Shown here: piece by piece, positions 53,348-64,000 of the stretch
Layout: each line of letters begins with the position of its first letter
Position numbering within the stretch: the stretch's first letter is position 1
Source of the DNA: Bicyclus anynana
Taxonomy: Eukaryota; Arthropoda; Insecta; Lepidoptera; Nymphalidae
Assembly (NCBI RefSeq): GCF_947172395.1
Contig: NC_069105.1
Coordinates: forward strand, 3,596,001 to 3,660,000
DNA: 64,000 nucleotides
Direction of reading: 5' to 3'
Translations under genes and position numbers: made by a program
The notes under the pieces: generated by a model
Seen by the model: only the letters and a program-made list of their open reading frames with translations
Told to the model about the DNA's origin: nothing
The model's database searches: none

Positions 53348-53599
53348 TTTACAAGTTAGCCCTTGATTACAATATCACCTGATGGTAAGTGATGATGCAA
53401 TCTTTCTACGCGACATCGTACCGGAACGCTTAATCGCTTGGCGGTACGTCTTTGTCGTTAGGGTGGTAACTAGCCACGGCCAAAGCCTCCCACCAGCCAG
53501 ACCTGGACCAATTAAGAAAACCTCAATCGGACCAGCTGGGGATCGAACCCAGGACCTCCGTTTTATAAATCCACCGCGCACACCACTGCGCCACGGAGC
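53348..53599 (-). mobile_element. SINE-A with head, tail-side deletion
   Basis: Head GTGGCGCAGT and B-box GGTTCGATCCCC are intact on the minus strand. The segment between GATGCAATCT and TTCTACGCGACATCG is deleted relative to the 9.6-kb copy. Confidence 0.9.
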
Positions 53600-53689
53600 T
53601 ATAGTTGTCCTATCTCAAGTCCTCACTTCATCAAATGAGAGTCGTCTCTAACAGTATGTAGAGTACAATATCCTTATGTGCGTGTTAAG

Positions 53690-53852
53690 TCAGCCATTGA
53701 CGGTTAATTATTCTCACGTGTCTGCAGCACAAACGGCTGCGACGACGTTTCATAAGTCGAGCCGTCATGCACGCAGCGACCAATACACGATCAGTTATAG
53801 TCGTGGGTGCTGCAGAAACGTGAGAATAATTTATTGATCGTCAATGGCGTGT
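53690..53852. mobile_element. MITE-F, full copy
   Basis: GCCATTGACGGTTAATTATTCTCACG at the left is mirrored by CGTGAGAATAATTTATTGAT and CGTCAATGGCG at the right, giving imperfect inverted repeats of about 40 bp including the TCTGCAGCAC arm. Confidence 0.8.
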
Positions 53853-54559
53853 AATAAATCGAAAAAGTCATACTTTAAACTTTACGGCTTTTACAAGAAA
53901 ATTACTTGAATAAATCAGCTGCAATGTGACATTGTAGTAGACAGGCCGACTGTTGATTGTTGTCGAAATTGATTTTCCAGAGAGTAATGGTTAAAATAGA
54001 AGTGAATTATAAAGTAGGTAGGTGTAGGTATAAGTAACTCATTCGAACCTTGGTGGCAGGGCCGAACCGTCCATACGGCGAACGGAGCAATCGTTCCAGG
54101 CGCCAAATCCTAGAGAGCGCCTAAATGATCCTAGTCAACCGTAGACGGTACGGCTCCTGATTTTCAATTGGTCACCCTAGAGTATGGTCGAGATCTTCGC
54201 GTTTAATTCTTACTTTACTCATAATTTGGTATAGGTATCTGCATATTAATATCAAACAGGAGAGGCGCCATAATTGCCATGATTGGATCTCGCTTCATTT
54301 TAAAATTGACTTCAGGCCGGCGCTGCCTGGTGGCTTTGGTAGGTAGCAATTTTCAAGGGCCCAGGGCCCAGGTAGGTACTTAACTGTCCAAGTATATCTA
54401 TATAAAGTGTATTTTTTTATTATCCTCAAGATAATATGATAAATTAATCGTACCCCTTGTCCTCTAAGGGTTGCAAGGGTCCTCTTATGTGGATCATTAA
54501 AATATGCTGATAATGATGCCAACAATGCCAACAATAATGCCAATTTTTTACATAACATA
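53853..54559. other. Spacer, no gene seen
   Basis: No supported gene. Confidence 0.4.
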
Positions 54560-54660
54560 AGGTCGGAGTATGCCCAACTAGAAGTTGCATACTCCGACCT
54601 AATATCACGTGAGTTTTAGCCGTGTTTCATAATCAAAATATGAATAACACCCACGATAGT
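54560..54660. repeat. Hairpin plus dispersed repeat
   Basis: AGGTCGGAGTATGC (54560-54573) pairs with GCATACTCCGACCT (54587-54600). The sequence that follows matches 13639-13690. Confidence 0.7.
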
Positions 54661-56231
54661 TTAAATTCTAAAATAACAGAGTTATGTTGGTATGTTTGGA
54701 TAAACTATTAAAATTAAGTAATAAATTCAGAAATCAGACTGATGACGGAATAATTGTATCTAACCATATCTAACTGGTTTTTCTAATGTTCATAATATAC
54801 TTACCACCATAATCACTTGATATCATGTGTGTGCAATAAATGCTGTTAAAGCCACCAAAAACAAGTTTTCAAAAAGCTTTTACGCAAGCTTCAAATGTCG
54901 ACTTACTAATCGGACACTAAAGTGTGATGATACATAAAGGCAATCTTTTATGGCTATAGAGAATTATAAGGTTGTCCTGTGCTTGTTATTTTATGATTAT
55001 TTGGATAGGAGCAAGTTCTTTGGTAAAATAAATGAATAAATAGGTAATATAGGCTTTATAATTTAGTAATACAAATGTTGTTTATTATTGTATTTCCCAA
55101 ATTTTAAACAAAAATTTTAATCATGTTGGCAAAGCATTACGCATAGGTGCCCAAGAAAATCATCTTGGCGTCGGAAAAACGACATAAACGCCACATGTAT
55201 CGCTTACGTTAAGTAAAAATCAATGATTTGTTACGTACTTACCTACTCTACTTTTCGTAGACACACTACATTAATAAAGCAAGTAATATACACTAAATTA
55301 TTGATTTAAAACTGTAACTTAAAACATATTCTTACCTTTCGTCTTAAGAAGTTATGCTCGATCTTGAAGAACAAAATATTACGTAAGAACGAAAAGTTCA
55401 AAGTCTTTTTTTGGTCACAAATAAACAGTCAATACACCACTATGATTAACAGTTTTTCATTTAAAAGTCTCCGTTTTAAATGAATTCACGGGATATAAAA
55501 ATGTATTTTCCAAACGCGAGAGAAATACAAATGGAAATAAAATGGAGTCGATCTGGCACCCTTGTTGCGATACGGGGTGACTTCGGAGGGTAGTGCGCGT
55601 GCGTAAATCTACCCTTAGCGTTGTCGTTCGGAAACACCCTTGTGTTATTTTCTTAACCCCATTTACTTCTATGACAAACAAGACATTCAATAGGTACCCA
55701 CTAAGTATTGCCGAATTACTAAGAAATCACTTCTACCCTACCTTTCGACATTATTGTGTAGGTACCTATGTATTCCCACAACCTTGATGTCTTATTTCAT
55801 ATGTACGTCATTGATAATGTATCTATCTGTCACTCAGCTCTGCATGAAGTCACTGATATGTTTTTATTGCAATTACATAATAAATATTTCTGAAGTTCGC
55901 TCTGAACCTGCAACACTCAACTGCGTAGATATTATAAGCCCGCTGAGATACATACCTATACGGTACGAACCTATACCAAAAAGCTTCGTATTCAGAGCGG
56001 ACTTGATGTTTGGAGCATATCTACTTTATGTACGTACATACACTTAATAACTTTCGTAGCAAAATTCGCGGCAACAGCCGTTTCGTATGGTTTATCCTAC
56101 GTGGTTTAGGATACCTATATAATTTAAACTTTTTCTTTATAGAGAAAAAATCTTGACAACCAAATAATTACAAGGACTCCGATGTTTTCCTATTAATGTT
56201 TTCTAGTGAACCCTAAAAACTAAATTGTGAC
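54661..56231. other. Spacer with repeated CACCC/AACCCC motif
   Basis: No gene supported. An AAACACCC ... TTAACCCC module occurs at 55632, 56294 and 56481. Confidence 0.45.
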
Positions 56232-56255
56232 AGTCTAGACTCTAGAGTCTAGACT
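56232..56255. repeat. Perfect 24-bp palindrome
   Basis: AGTCTAGACTCT followed directly by its reverse complement AGAGTCTAGACT, with no loop. Confidence 0.85.
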
Positions 56256-56654
56256 ATCAATCAAAATAATTATGACCTAAAATACTATAGCTACAAACAC
56301 CCCTATTTGTTTTCTTAACCCCAATTACTTAACACCCTTTCTATTCTTAACCTCGATTAGGTGTTACCTACTTACCTACCTAAAAACTATGGAAAGAATC
56401 GTGTCATGTGTCAACAACTTGAATTTTACAAACCACATGCCGTAATAAAAGTAGTTTTACCCTTAAATTAATGTATCTACAAACACCCTACCCATTTTAA
56501 TTTCATTTTAACCCCAATTATTAAGTGCAAAGTACTATGACGTGTTGACACTAATAGCTTTTTGCTGACTGTTTGAAACAATTTTTAGCTCTAATCCTGA
56601 GTTAACCGATACTTTTGTTATTTTCAATGACAAGACATTAAATATACTATCTCA

Positions 56655-56925
56655 GTTGATGTTAAGTGACAATACAGTTAAAGATGGAAGCGGGCTTGCA
56701 AGAGGTATAAGTTTATTTTACCCACAGCTCTGAAGGTACCACCATCGCACCGGAACGCTAAATCGCTAATCGTACGCCTTTGACAGTAGGATGGTAACTT
56801 GCCACGACTGACGCCTACCACCAGAACAGCCCTGCGTCAATTTAGAAAACAAGCTGGGAATCGAACCCAAGGACCTTTCTGTTGCGAACCACGGAACTAT
56901 TAACTGCGCCAGAGAGATCGTCAAT
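56655..56925 (-). mobile_element. SINE-A, diverged subfamily
   Basis: AGATGGAAGCGGGCTTG, CACCGGAACGCTAAATCGCT and GGGAATCGAACCCAAGGACC (B-box on the minus strand). Tail and body differ more than in other copies. Confidence 0.75.
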
Positions 56926-57365
56926 TTGATTACTATAATTTGCAAGTTTTTTTTAATAGTTGCAGCACAAACCAGATGACCCCACTTAGTAGACTACTAC
57001 TCGTACCTATAAACAGCTTTATGCCACGTGTCTGTAATTACCATAAATGCCCTTCAGTATTACAGCAATGCTGTATGACGATTGAACAGCAAGGTACCCC
57101 TGACGAACTCTGTTACTTAAGTGATAGACTCACTTACTTTATCATATTTTATAATAATAGTAGTAATTACTATGGATTTACTACGTTTTCATGTGCAGTA
57201 CATCCACATCGCCATTTTATCACAGAACAGCGAGACGCCGTGAACAATGACATCCTTTTGTTGTCGACGTCCAGTCATCCCGCACGAAACGTTTTTCGTC
57301 AACATTTCTAATAAGAACTGCGACGATGTGGAATGCCCTTCCGGCGTCTGTGTTTCCTTACCCTT
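56926..57365. other. Spacer, no gene supported
   Basis: A 123-codon frame at 56940-57311 lacks recognisable motifs and is not called. Confidence 0.35.
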
Positions 57366-57500
57366 ACCTTATCAGCCGATAGACGTCCACTGCTGGACAT
57401 AGGCCTCTTGCATGGACCTCCAAGCACAACGGTCTCGAGTCGCCAACATACAGCGGCTCCCTGCAACCCGCTTGATATCCTCGGTCCACCTAGTGGGGGG
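57366..57500 (-). pseudogene. LINE ORF2 C-terminus remnant
   Basis: The minus strand reads DPPLGGP/PPTRWTEDIKRVAGSR in adjacent frames, then AWRSMQEAYVQQWTSIG and a stop, the same C-terminal block as 31187-31378. Surviving coding is about 45 codons. Confidence 0.75.
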
Positions 57501-57905
57501 TCGACAAACACTGCGTGTTTCACGTAAATAGCACCTTCAAGGCAAGAATAGGTATCTTCTAGACAAGCGCGCTTCATCTTAGACCTCATCATTGTAGCCA
57601 AGCGCATTACAAAAACAGTATTTACAAAAATGTCCAAAAACCATATACTCGTAGTTCAGCAGAGACGGCTCCATGTGTTTTCTCGTCACTTTCATTTTTA
57701 ATATCGCTCGGATTATATTCGCTGTTTGTAAGGAAATGAAATTACTATTGACTCGTAGGATTTGTGGTTTTGTATCCTAATAAAATACCGTACGAAAAAG
57801 AGGGAAATGTTAAATAAATAAAAAGGAAAGAATATTAAAAAAGCGAGTAAGAGAAGAGCAGACTGTCTTTGGGTCTCATAAGATACTCACTCGTTTATAT
57901 ATTTT
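57501..57905. other. Spacer, no gene seen
   Basis: No recognised gene or repeat. Confidence 0.4.
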
Positions 57906-58030
57906 TTTTTATTCTTTACAAGTTAGCCCTTGACTACAATCTCACCTGATGGTAAGTGATGATGCAGTCTAAGATAACGAAACGGGCTAACTTGTTAAGA
58001 GGAGGATGAAAATCCACACTCCTTATCCTC
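57906..58030 (-). mobile_element. SINE-A tail half
   Basis: ACAAGTTAGCCCTTGACTAC to GAGGATGAAAATCCACACTC. The body and head are missing. Confidence 0.85.
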
Positions 58031-58105
58031 GTTGGTCTAGAGTTAAGCCTTTGATTCATACCATGAAGCCCTGGATTCGAGTCCCGGGTGGAACGGGACT
58101 ATCAA
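58031..58105 (+). mobile_element. tRNA-like SINE head
   Basis: GTTGGTCTAGAGTTAAGCC (A-box type) and GGATTCGAGTCCC (B-box) abut the SINE-A tail. No acceptor stem forms. Confidence 0.5.
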
Positions 58106-58172
58106 ATACTGAGCTTTTATTACTTTCAAGAAATTTTCATTAAAATTTCCCTGCCCAGAATTGCGAAGATTT

Positions 58173-58672
58173 TTTTTATTATTTACAAGTTAGTCTTTGA
58201 CCACAATCTCACCTGATGGGAAGTGATGATGCAATCTTGGATGGAAGCGAGCTAACTTGTTAGGAAGAAAATCCACACCCCTATCGGTTTCTACACGACA
58301 TCGTTCATCAATGTTTTCATACTGTTACTATCGCGTTAACGTAAACGCGAATTTATATGGAATTGAAACAGTTGTGCAGTTTAACCACTAGATGGCCAGA
58401 TGTTTCAATTCCTTGGAAATTCGCGTTTACGTTAACGTGACCGTCACAGTATCAAACTGCCACTAGGCCCTAAACCCTAAATCACTTGGCGGAATATCTT
58501 ATATAAATATAGTTTGGTAACTACCGGCAAGGTAGTTACCAAAGGCCGAAGTCCCCAACCAGACCTAGACCAAATAAGAAATCTTAATCGACCTAGCCGG
58601 GGATCGAACCCAGGACTTCCATCTTGAAAACCCACCGAGCAAAGCACTGCGCCACGGAGCCCGTCAAAAATA
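58173..58672 (-). mobile_element. SINE-A, full length, split by MITE-D
   Basis: The tail and half body are at 58173-58305, the MITE follows, and then the rest of the body and the head (GGGATCGAACCCAGGACTTC, TGCGCCACGGAG) run to 58672. At 58513-58543 a perfect 13-bp hairpin (TTTGGTAACTACC, 5-nt loop) shows a local inverted duplication. Confidence 0.85.
58315..58456. mobile_element. MITE-D, full copy nested in SINE-A
   Basis: TTTCATACTGTTACTATCGC and GTTAACGTAAACGCGAATTT at the left mirror AAATTCGCGTTTACGTTAAC and CAGTATCAAA at the right. The inverted repeats are about 40 bp and the total length 142 bp. Confidence 0.85.
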
Positions 58673-58699
58673 TTGTGGTATTACCTATTATATGCCTTA

Positions 58700-60294
58700 C
58701 CCTAGTCTCAAATCCTGCACGCCACTGGGGAAGATTGTGGAAAGGGTAACAAATACATCAGTGAAACTATAGCAATAAAATTTGTATTTCACAGTTCAGA
58801 AATGTTTAATACATAATGTAGTCTTTAATAAAATATAACTATTGCTATACCATTGCAATAACACTCAAAAATACACTTGTTTTAACAACGCATGTTAGCT
58901 ATACTTAGATATTTATATATATATAACGTTATTCTGAGAATATTTTGAAATTTTATTTAATACTATTAAATGAACCTATATTACTTTTATTACGCATAAT
59001 ATGTATACAGCAATATCCTTATTGTGGGATTATGAAAATATACCTTCATTTATTTTTCTCTATTAATTATTATTATTTAATGTATTACTTCATTTAATTT
59101 AATCTAACACTTCATTTAAAATGAACATGCAGTTTTAGTTTATTTTTTTTAAATAAACTGGACCAAGAAATTGCTATAAAATTTGATGTTAAATTATTTT
59201 TTTACCTTTGTCTATTTTAAAATTAAGAACAAAATGCACTTGCGAGGATGATTACACCCAAAAAATGCATTTTTTCAAGATATTGCTATTCAGTTGATAA
59301 TGTTATTATTCTTTTGCTTTGATATTTATATATTTTAGAATTAAGAACAAAATGCATTTGCGAGAGGGTACACACCCAAAAATGCATATTTTCCTTACTA
59401 AATGTTTGCTTACATTTAAATTTCTCCGTCCAGTTTAGGCGCATTTAATTCTACATTTATTGTGTTATTTTCAAAATAAATGAAAGTCACTCGTCAAAGG
59501 CTAAGCCCAAAAAATGATATCCACAGAAAATTCTGTGATAAATGCAACCTTTAGAAAAAACATTTTCTAATACTAATTCTACATTTCATAATATTGATTC
59601 AATTCTTTCTATGACAATAGATTTTAATTTCATCATTCTATTTTCCAACAATAATATAATATTGCATCAAGCAACTTTTTTTTTAATACAACATTAGGCT
59701 CTTTACACACTATATCAAAATTCGAGTATTCTCTATCTGATGTAGTCAAAGCACTTTTTTTTTTCATAAATTTTCAAGGGCTTGATCGCATTTTTTATTC
59801 GAATCCGATACAGTGTGTAGCGAGCCTTAAGATACTTTATTAAAAGCTAGTGAACTACATACAAGAATATTCAATCGGGTTTAGTGTTACTATTTACTAT
59901 ACTTATTTTAAAATGTGTACTATTAGAACATATTAAAAGATTTAATTATTAAAAATGCTGGTTTTTCTTCCACGCCATTACTAGTTAGTGACAGATTTGA
60001 GTTATCAGAAGCTTGTTTAGAAGCATTCCTGAATCAATTTAATTTTATTTTATTTGAACCATTTCATTTAGAGTTTGGGCTATAATTTGCTTCCGTTTCA
60101 TACTAATCTTGGTGTTAATTTGGCACAAAATGTTTAACAAAAGGATATCAAATAGTTCACTAACTCTTAGTTTATTAATATTACAATGTCAATTTAGAAT
60201 AGAACTTATTTGTTCTTATCACCTAAATATGTGTTTTATATATAAACCACAACTTAATTGAAACTACGTGATAGCGTAACACTTAGCACCTTTT
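58700..60294 (-). other. 3'UTR of the minus-strand gene
   Basis: The DNA directly downstream of the stop codon at 60295 is AT-rich and free of recognised transposons for about 1.5 kb, in contrast to the rest of the window. It holds several minus-strand AATAAA signals (TTTATT on the plus strand, for example near 58953 and 58986). The exact 3' end is unknown. Confidence 0.55.
59213..59392 (-). repeat. Duplicated stem-loop element in the 3'UTR
   Basis: Two copies of a block of about 62 bp (59213-59276 and 59331-59392) share AATTAAGAACAAAATGCA, TTGCGAG, and ACACCCAAAA, then TGCAT. In each, AAAATGCA and TGCATTTT-type arms can pair. A weaker third match, GCCCAAAAAATGATAT, lies near 59505. Confidence 0.7.
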
Positions 60295-63200
60295 TTATTT
60301 GGTCATCCCCTGTTTCGCGCGCCTCTCCCATTCCGCTCTCATTTGCAAGATCCCCTTAAACTGAGGCGATGCATCGGCCTCTTCAATGGCTTTCTCCATC
60401 GCAATCTCAATCTTTTCATTGTCACTATCCTTTTGTATCACAGTACTTTCGCGCTTTTCCTTTTCCAACGATTGTCTAAAATCATCCCTTTTCTGCCACG
60501 GCCGTTTGGTTAAAGTGTCCGCCTTAAAAGCCATCGCTTCACTTTTTGTTATGCTCTTAATATCTTCTCTACCATTGGATGAGTCTGGGAATGTTCTATT
60601 CCTTAATCTCTTTTCAGGTGTAGAATCTGATACTTCTTTCTTATATTTATTTACATCGTTTCTGTACACCGGTGCACTGTCCCGTTTAGTACTGACACTG
60701 TTGATGCTTACACTCCTTTGGTAATGAACTCCGAACTGACTGACTCTTGCTGCGATGTCGACTAATTTGTTCTCAGGGCTCTGTTCTTTAACTTCTTCGT
60801 TTTCTTTATCACTATCTCTGGATTTAATAGATGCGTTAAACTCATTTTTTAATAGCTTTGATCTCGCTGCTATTGCGTTGGCTTCAGCTATTTCCTGAGC
60901 TATATGGTCGGCTTCCGAATCTTTGAGCTTCAGTGATCGTCTAGCAAAAACTTTCATCAGTTCAGGCTCATCGTCATTCTTTCTTTCGCCTCGAGATTCT
61001 TTGCCGATTATTGGCTTTTTCCTATAAATAACTGCTTCCTCTTGTCTGTCAGGGGTTCTATTTTCATTGCTGTCGGTGCTTTGGATTGAGCTTTTACTCC
61101 CAAAACTGGAGCGTGACTTTTGATCAATGGATATGTTGTCATCGATTTTCTCTGTACTGCCTTCTGTACTGACAGAGCTAGTTCTAGATTTATCAGGCCG
61201 GTCATGAGAATCGACACTAAACGATTTCTTTTTGAAAAAATGTTTTGGTGTTGAAGGACTTTGTGGAGTGATATTGCCTACGTTAGGTGTTGCAGTTTTT
61301 GTGGTTACAACCGATATTTTTTCTTCAGTTTCATTACTATCAATTGCGTCAGTTTTTTTGAAAGAGTCCTTTCTGGTTGGCATGTTTTGTGTAGCCTTCG
61401 TTTCTGTTACGAGAAAACACTCAACATTTTCGTCCTTTTCGGCTTGGTGACTATCAGTTTTCTTGGGGGTTACATTAGCAGTCAGAACCACATTTGTAAC
61501 AGGCTTCGAATCCACTTTGTTTAGCTGTATGTTTAAAAATTCTGGTACACCTGGCTTAGTGGTACCTGATTTCTGAATTTTTTCATCACTTTTACTTGTT
61601 TTAAGGGATTCTTTAGCTTTAGTAGCAATGGGTGTTTGTTCTTTGTTTACGTGTGTAACTGATATGAAGCTTTCGGTATCTACCTTGTCTTTCTGAAGAT
61701 CAGCTTTTGATTGTCCCAAAGCACTTTCAACAGATATGGTTTTACGCCTATCATCTATAGGTTTTTCCGGAGTACTTTTAACGCTGTCTAAAGAACTAGA
61801 TTTGAGTATTGGAGATATAATAGGTTTAGGTGAACTAATAATATCATCAATTTTAGCCTCTATCTGAGAAATGTCACTATCGCGTTTATGTGTGTCCATT
61901 GTGATTTGAATGCTGTTAGTAAACAGCTTTCTCTCTTCACAAAGATCTGGCTTTAGGCTGTCAAGGTAACTGCTATCAGTGCTTGGCAAGCTGTCGTAAT
62001 TTGCTTCAGAACTACCTTGTAGTAATCCATAGTTTCTAGCAGACACTCTTTTGGAATAATCGTGTCTTTCACTTACGTTTCTTCGATAATTCACTTCCCA
62101 GCTTTCAAGTAAAGGTTCTGAAATGCCCACAATTGCTGGAAGACTAGGCATCTGATTTTCTTGTGAGCTAATAGATGGTGACTCAGACGCATATCGAAAG
62201 CTGTGTGATTTGCCTATACTGTTTCTTGTTTCCACATACTCTTCTCCTAGAGATCTCAGACCCGATGTCACATAAGATTCCTCTGTTTTACCAATGTGAT
62301 GTATTGTATCACGTTTAGCCACGATTTCTTTTTCCCTAAAATCGGATGCATCTGATGATCTACTCATATATTTCATATTTTCTGAGCTGTGAGTTATATT
62401 CCTGGTAGGAGATGATGATATCATAACGCTTGGATTGAAGTAAGGAATATTTTTAGGCATGCTTCCGCTGTGGAAGACGTAGTCGTTATTTACGCTTTTG
62501 ATTCTCATTCCTCTTACGGGAGGTTCTTCATCAGAAGCTTCGAAAGTGGGTGACAAACTTTCTTCCTGAGCTCTGCTTGCTAACTCGTTAACTAAAAATG
62601 CTTTCGTTGAGAACGGATCAATTAACCTTTGAACAGAAGCAGGTCTTTTCGATTTGTCATGATGCAGGCTAAACGATTCTCTCTTGTGTTCATCAATAGC
62701 TTCCCTAGACGAGGAACGTTTGGCTTTTTCAACTCTTTCACTATATTCATCGCGTCTACTATATCTATTTTTCATTTCCAAATTCAACATTTTATCGGTT
62801 TCTTCGGCAACTTTGAGATCAGTAATGCTATATTCGACACCGGCAACTTTGGCAGCACTGTACACGTCTTTGTATGCTCCGTCGTGAACGTAAGCACCCT
62901 TGTTATCTATTCTCTTGTGCATTTGATTTGCGAAGACTTTCTGGCCGGCAGATTTGTACGAGCGCTCAGCGGGGACAGGCTTGTAACCTTGACTTTGTTC
63001 TGTGTAATAAAATCCAGAATTTCTCTCTGTATCTACAGACTTGTACTGAGCTGTAGATTTCTCCATTTTCGTTTTCTTCACATCTTGCAGACCATCTCCG
63101 TCCGGCTGATCCTTCTTTGATTTTTTACCACTCTTCCTCAGCAGTAGCCTACTGAAAAACGATTCCTCTTTCTTTGAAGACCTTATGACTTCGTTCTCGA

Positions 63201-63590
63201 GTTTCTTTTCTGACTTAGATTTCTTTTCGAGGCAAGATTCTTCGGCATACTTCTTGTCAGTGCGACACTTTGAAATCCTTTCTTCAGACTGGTAAGTATG
63301 AGCTTCGACTGTTTGTATTTTCGGCGAACTTTCCCTGAGTGGTTGATCCTGAGTGCTTGACTTGCTCCTTTTGATGGAAGATCTGGGTGTGTTGGACTCC
63401 GCAATACTCAGTTTCGCCGGAGACTGCCCGACGAGCTGGTTCAGCGCTAGTCCAGGGGGCAGCGAAGAGGACTTCAGTTTGGTGTCGCTAGGAGTGTCGA
63501 GAACTTTCTGCAACTCTCGGTTAAGTTGGTGATGTTGTTGCTCTTTGACGATCATATGGTGCTTCGTAGTGGTCGATGAAGAGAATGATT
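60295..63590 (-). CDS. Terminal coding exon, large disordered Ser/Lys/Glu-rich protein
   Basis: About 1098 codons are open from a splice acceptor (CTTTTTCCAG ending at 63591) to TAA at 60297-60295. The frame extends upstream to an ATG at 63735, but those 48 codons read through a polypyrimidine tract and CAG and are most likely intron. Joined in phase 1 to the exon at 63811-63910, the frame is kept. The protein is low-complexity and charged, with many Ser-Lys and Arg-Asp-Ser runs and no signal peptide or membrane segment. More ordered short motifs are MKVFARRSLKLKD (about 60921-60960), a predicted helix after it, and the C-terminus FKGILQMRAEWERRAKQ. I do not recognise the family. A scaffold or cytoskeleton-associated role would be guesswork. 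The basic FARRSLK motif recalls disordered parts of actin-regulatory proteins, but that is weak. Confidence 0.85.
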
Positions 63591-63810
63591 CTGGAAAAAG
63601 AAGTTTGAAGTTCAGACTAAACCAATCAACGAATGTACATAATTTGGAAACTAAATCTGGCAACGTTTTTTGTCTACAATAGAAATAGATCCAATCAACA
63701 TCACTAGGTAGTAAATTCTTAGTACTTAAAAACATTTTGCAACGAAATCATCGATAAATAAAGAATACTTTGTTAAAAATTGGTAATTATTTACTGTTGA
63801 GAATACATAC
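63591..63810 (-). other. 220-bp intron
   Basis: Donor CTG|GTATGT at 63811/63810 and acceptor CCAG|AATC at 63591/63590 on the minus strand. Its phase-1 splice maintains the frame. Confidence 0.85.
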
Positions 63811-63910
63811 CAGTAACGACTTCTGAGGTTTTAAAAGCGACTTCAGGAGTAGTGCTTCGTATCATTTCTTCGTTCAGCTCGGGAGTTATCGGCAAGGCTG
63901 ACGCGGCAAT
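63811..63910 (-). CDS. 100-nt internal exon of the same gene
   Basis: The acceptor AATTACAG precedes ATTGCCGCGTCAGCC. The peptide starts IAASALPITPELNEEMIRST, continues to KTSEVVT, and leaves one base that joins the next exon to give Glu. The length is 33 codons plus one base, entering in phase 0. Both splice sites are consensus. The peptide is Thr/Glu-rich like the start of the terminal exon. Further 5' exons lie beyond 64000. Confidence 0.85.
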
Positions 63911-63960
63911 CTGTAATTTTCAGAACATAATTCTTTTAGCTTTTATTATTTTTACACACT

Positions 63961-64000
63961 TTTTTTTATTCTTTACAAGTTAACCCTTGACTACAATCTC
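63961..64000 (-). mobile_element. SINE-A tail, cut by the window end
   Basis: TTTTTTTATTCTTTACAAGT and the TAACCCTTGACTACAATCTC tail, inside an intron of the minus-strand gene. Confidence 0.85.

Noticed and set aside
56940..57311. 123-codon open frame
   Set aside because: No recognisable motif, splice context or regulatory signals. Random frames of this length occur in a 64-kb window.
62629..63120. 163-codon plus-strand frame
   Set aside because: Antisense shadow of the long minus-strand coding exon.
63591..63735. Upstream ATG extension of the 1146-codon frame
   Set aside because: It crosses a polypyrimidine tract plus CAG acceptor, and an adjacent exon joins in phase at 63590, so these codons are most likely intron.
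1..64000. CRISPR array, prophage or bacterial operon
   Set aside because: No regularly spaced repeats, ribosome-binding-site-led gene clusters or bacterial gene families. Composition and repeats are insect-like.

Overview
The window looks like nuclear DNA of a lepidopteran (moth or butterfly). The base composition is AT-rich. It is saturated with repeat types typical of Lepidoptera: tRNA-derived SINEs, short Helitron-like elements ending in CTAG, Jockey/CR1-like LINE pieces with short 3' tails, palindromic MITEs and a BEL/Pao LTR retrotransposon. Sparse host exons have canonical GT-AG splice sites. No bacterial operon, rRNA gene, complete tRNA gene or CRISPR array was seen. Species was not determined.

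Layout. 0-5 kb: two Helitron-like copies, MITE-A, and two oppositely oriented copies of one LINE. The minus copy (1128-3649) keeps an open reverse-transcriptase frame, sits inside a MITE-A piece and has an 8-bp target duplication. Beside it, at 3702-3837 on the minus strand, is a clean 136-nt host exon encoding an NPNY-containing acidic tail. 5-34 kb: long intron or intergenic DNA packed with SINE-A, SINE-B, SINE-C, Helitrons, MITEs and LINE 3' ends. A candidate minus-strand promoter/5'UTR lies near 20.1 kb and a perfect 35-bp hairpin at 23.2 kb. 34.6-35.1 kb: a GC-rich exon-like block on the minus strand, present once whole and twice as degenerate tandem copies. 36-42 kb: two MITE families, a TATA/Inr promoter candidate at 39.99 kb and LINE remnants. 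42.4-51.95 kb: a 5'-truncated LINE with a 502-codon reverse-transcriptase frame, then a complete BEL/Pao element (44933-51823). That element has 432-bp LTRs differing at one visible base, a GTCTA target duplication, a long pol frame and a broken gag. 52-58.7 kb: a further repeat-rich spacer. 58.7-64 kb: the 3' part of a host gene on the minus strand, with a 100-nt internal exon, a 220-bp intron, a roughly 3.3-kb terminal coding exon for a disordered Ser/Lys/Glu-rich protein, and an AT-rich 3'UTR.

How the parts relate. The host exons at 3.7, 34.9 and 60-64 kb are all on the minus strand. The 60-64 kb gene ends at 60295, so the others probably belong to a different gene or to alternative isoforms. 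The repeats form a readable insertion history, with MITE in SINE, LINE in SINE, LINE in MITE and SINE in another repeat. The two main SINE families each appear to share a 3' tail with a different LINE remnant in this window, which suggests SINE/LINE partner pairs. I found no clear multi-gene novel system. The most interesting items are the triplicated GC-rich exon with stops in all frames, the duplicated hairpin element in the 3'UTR, the perfect hairpin at 23.2 kb and the SINE/LINE tail pairing.
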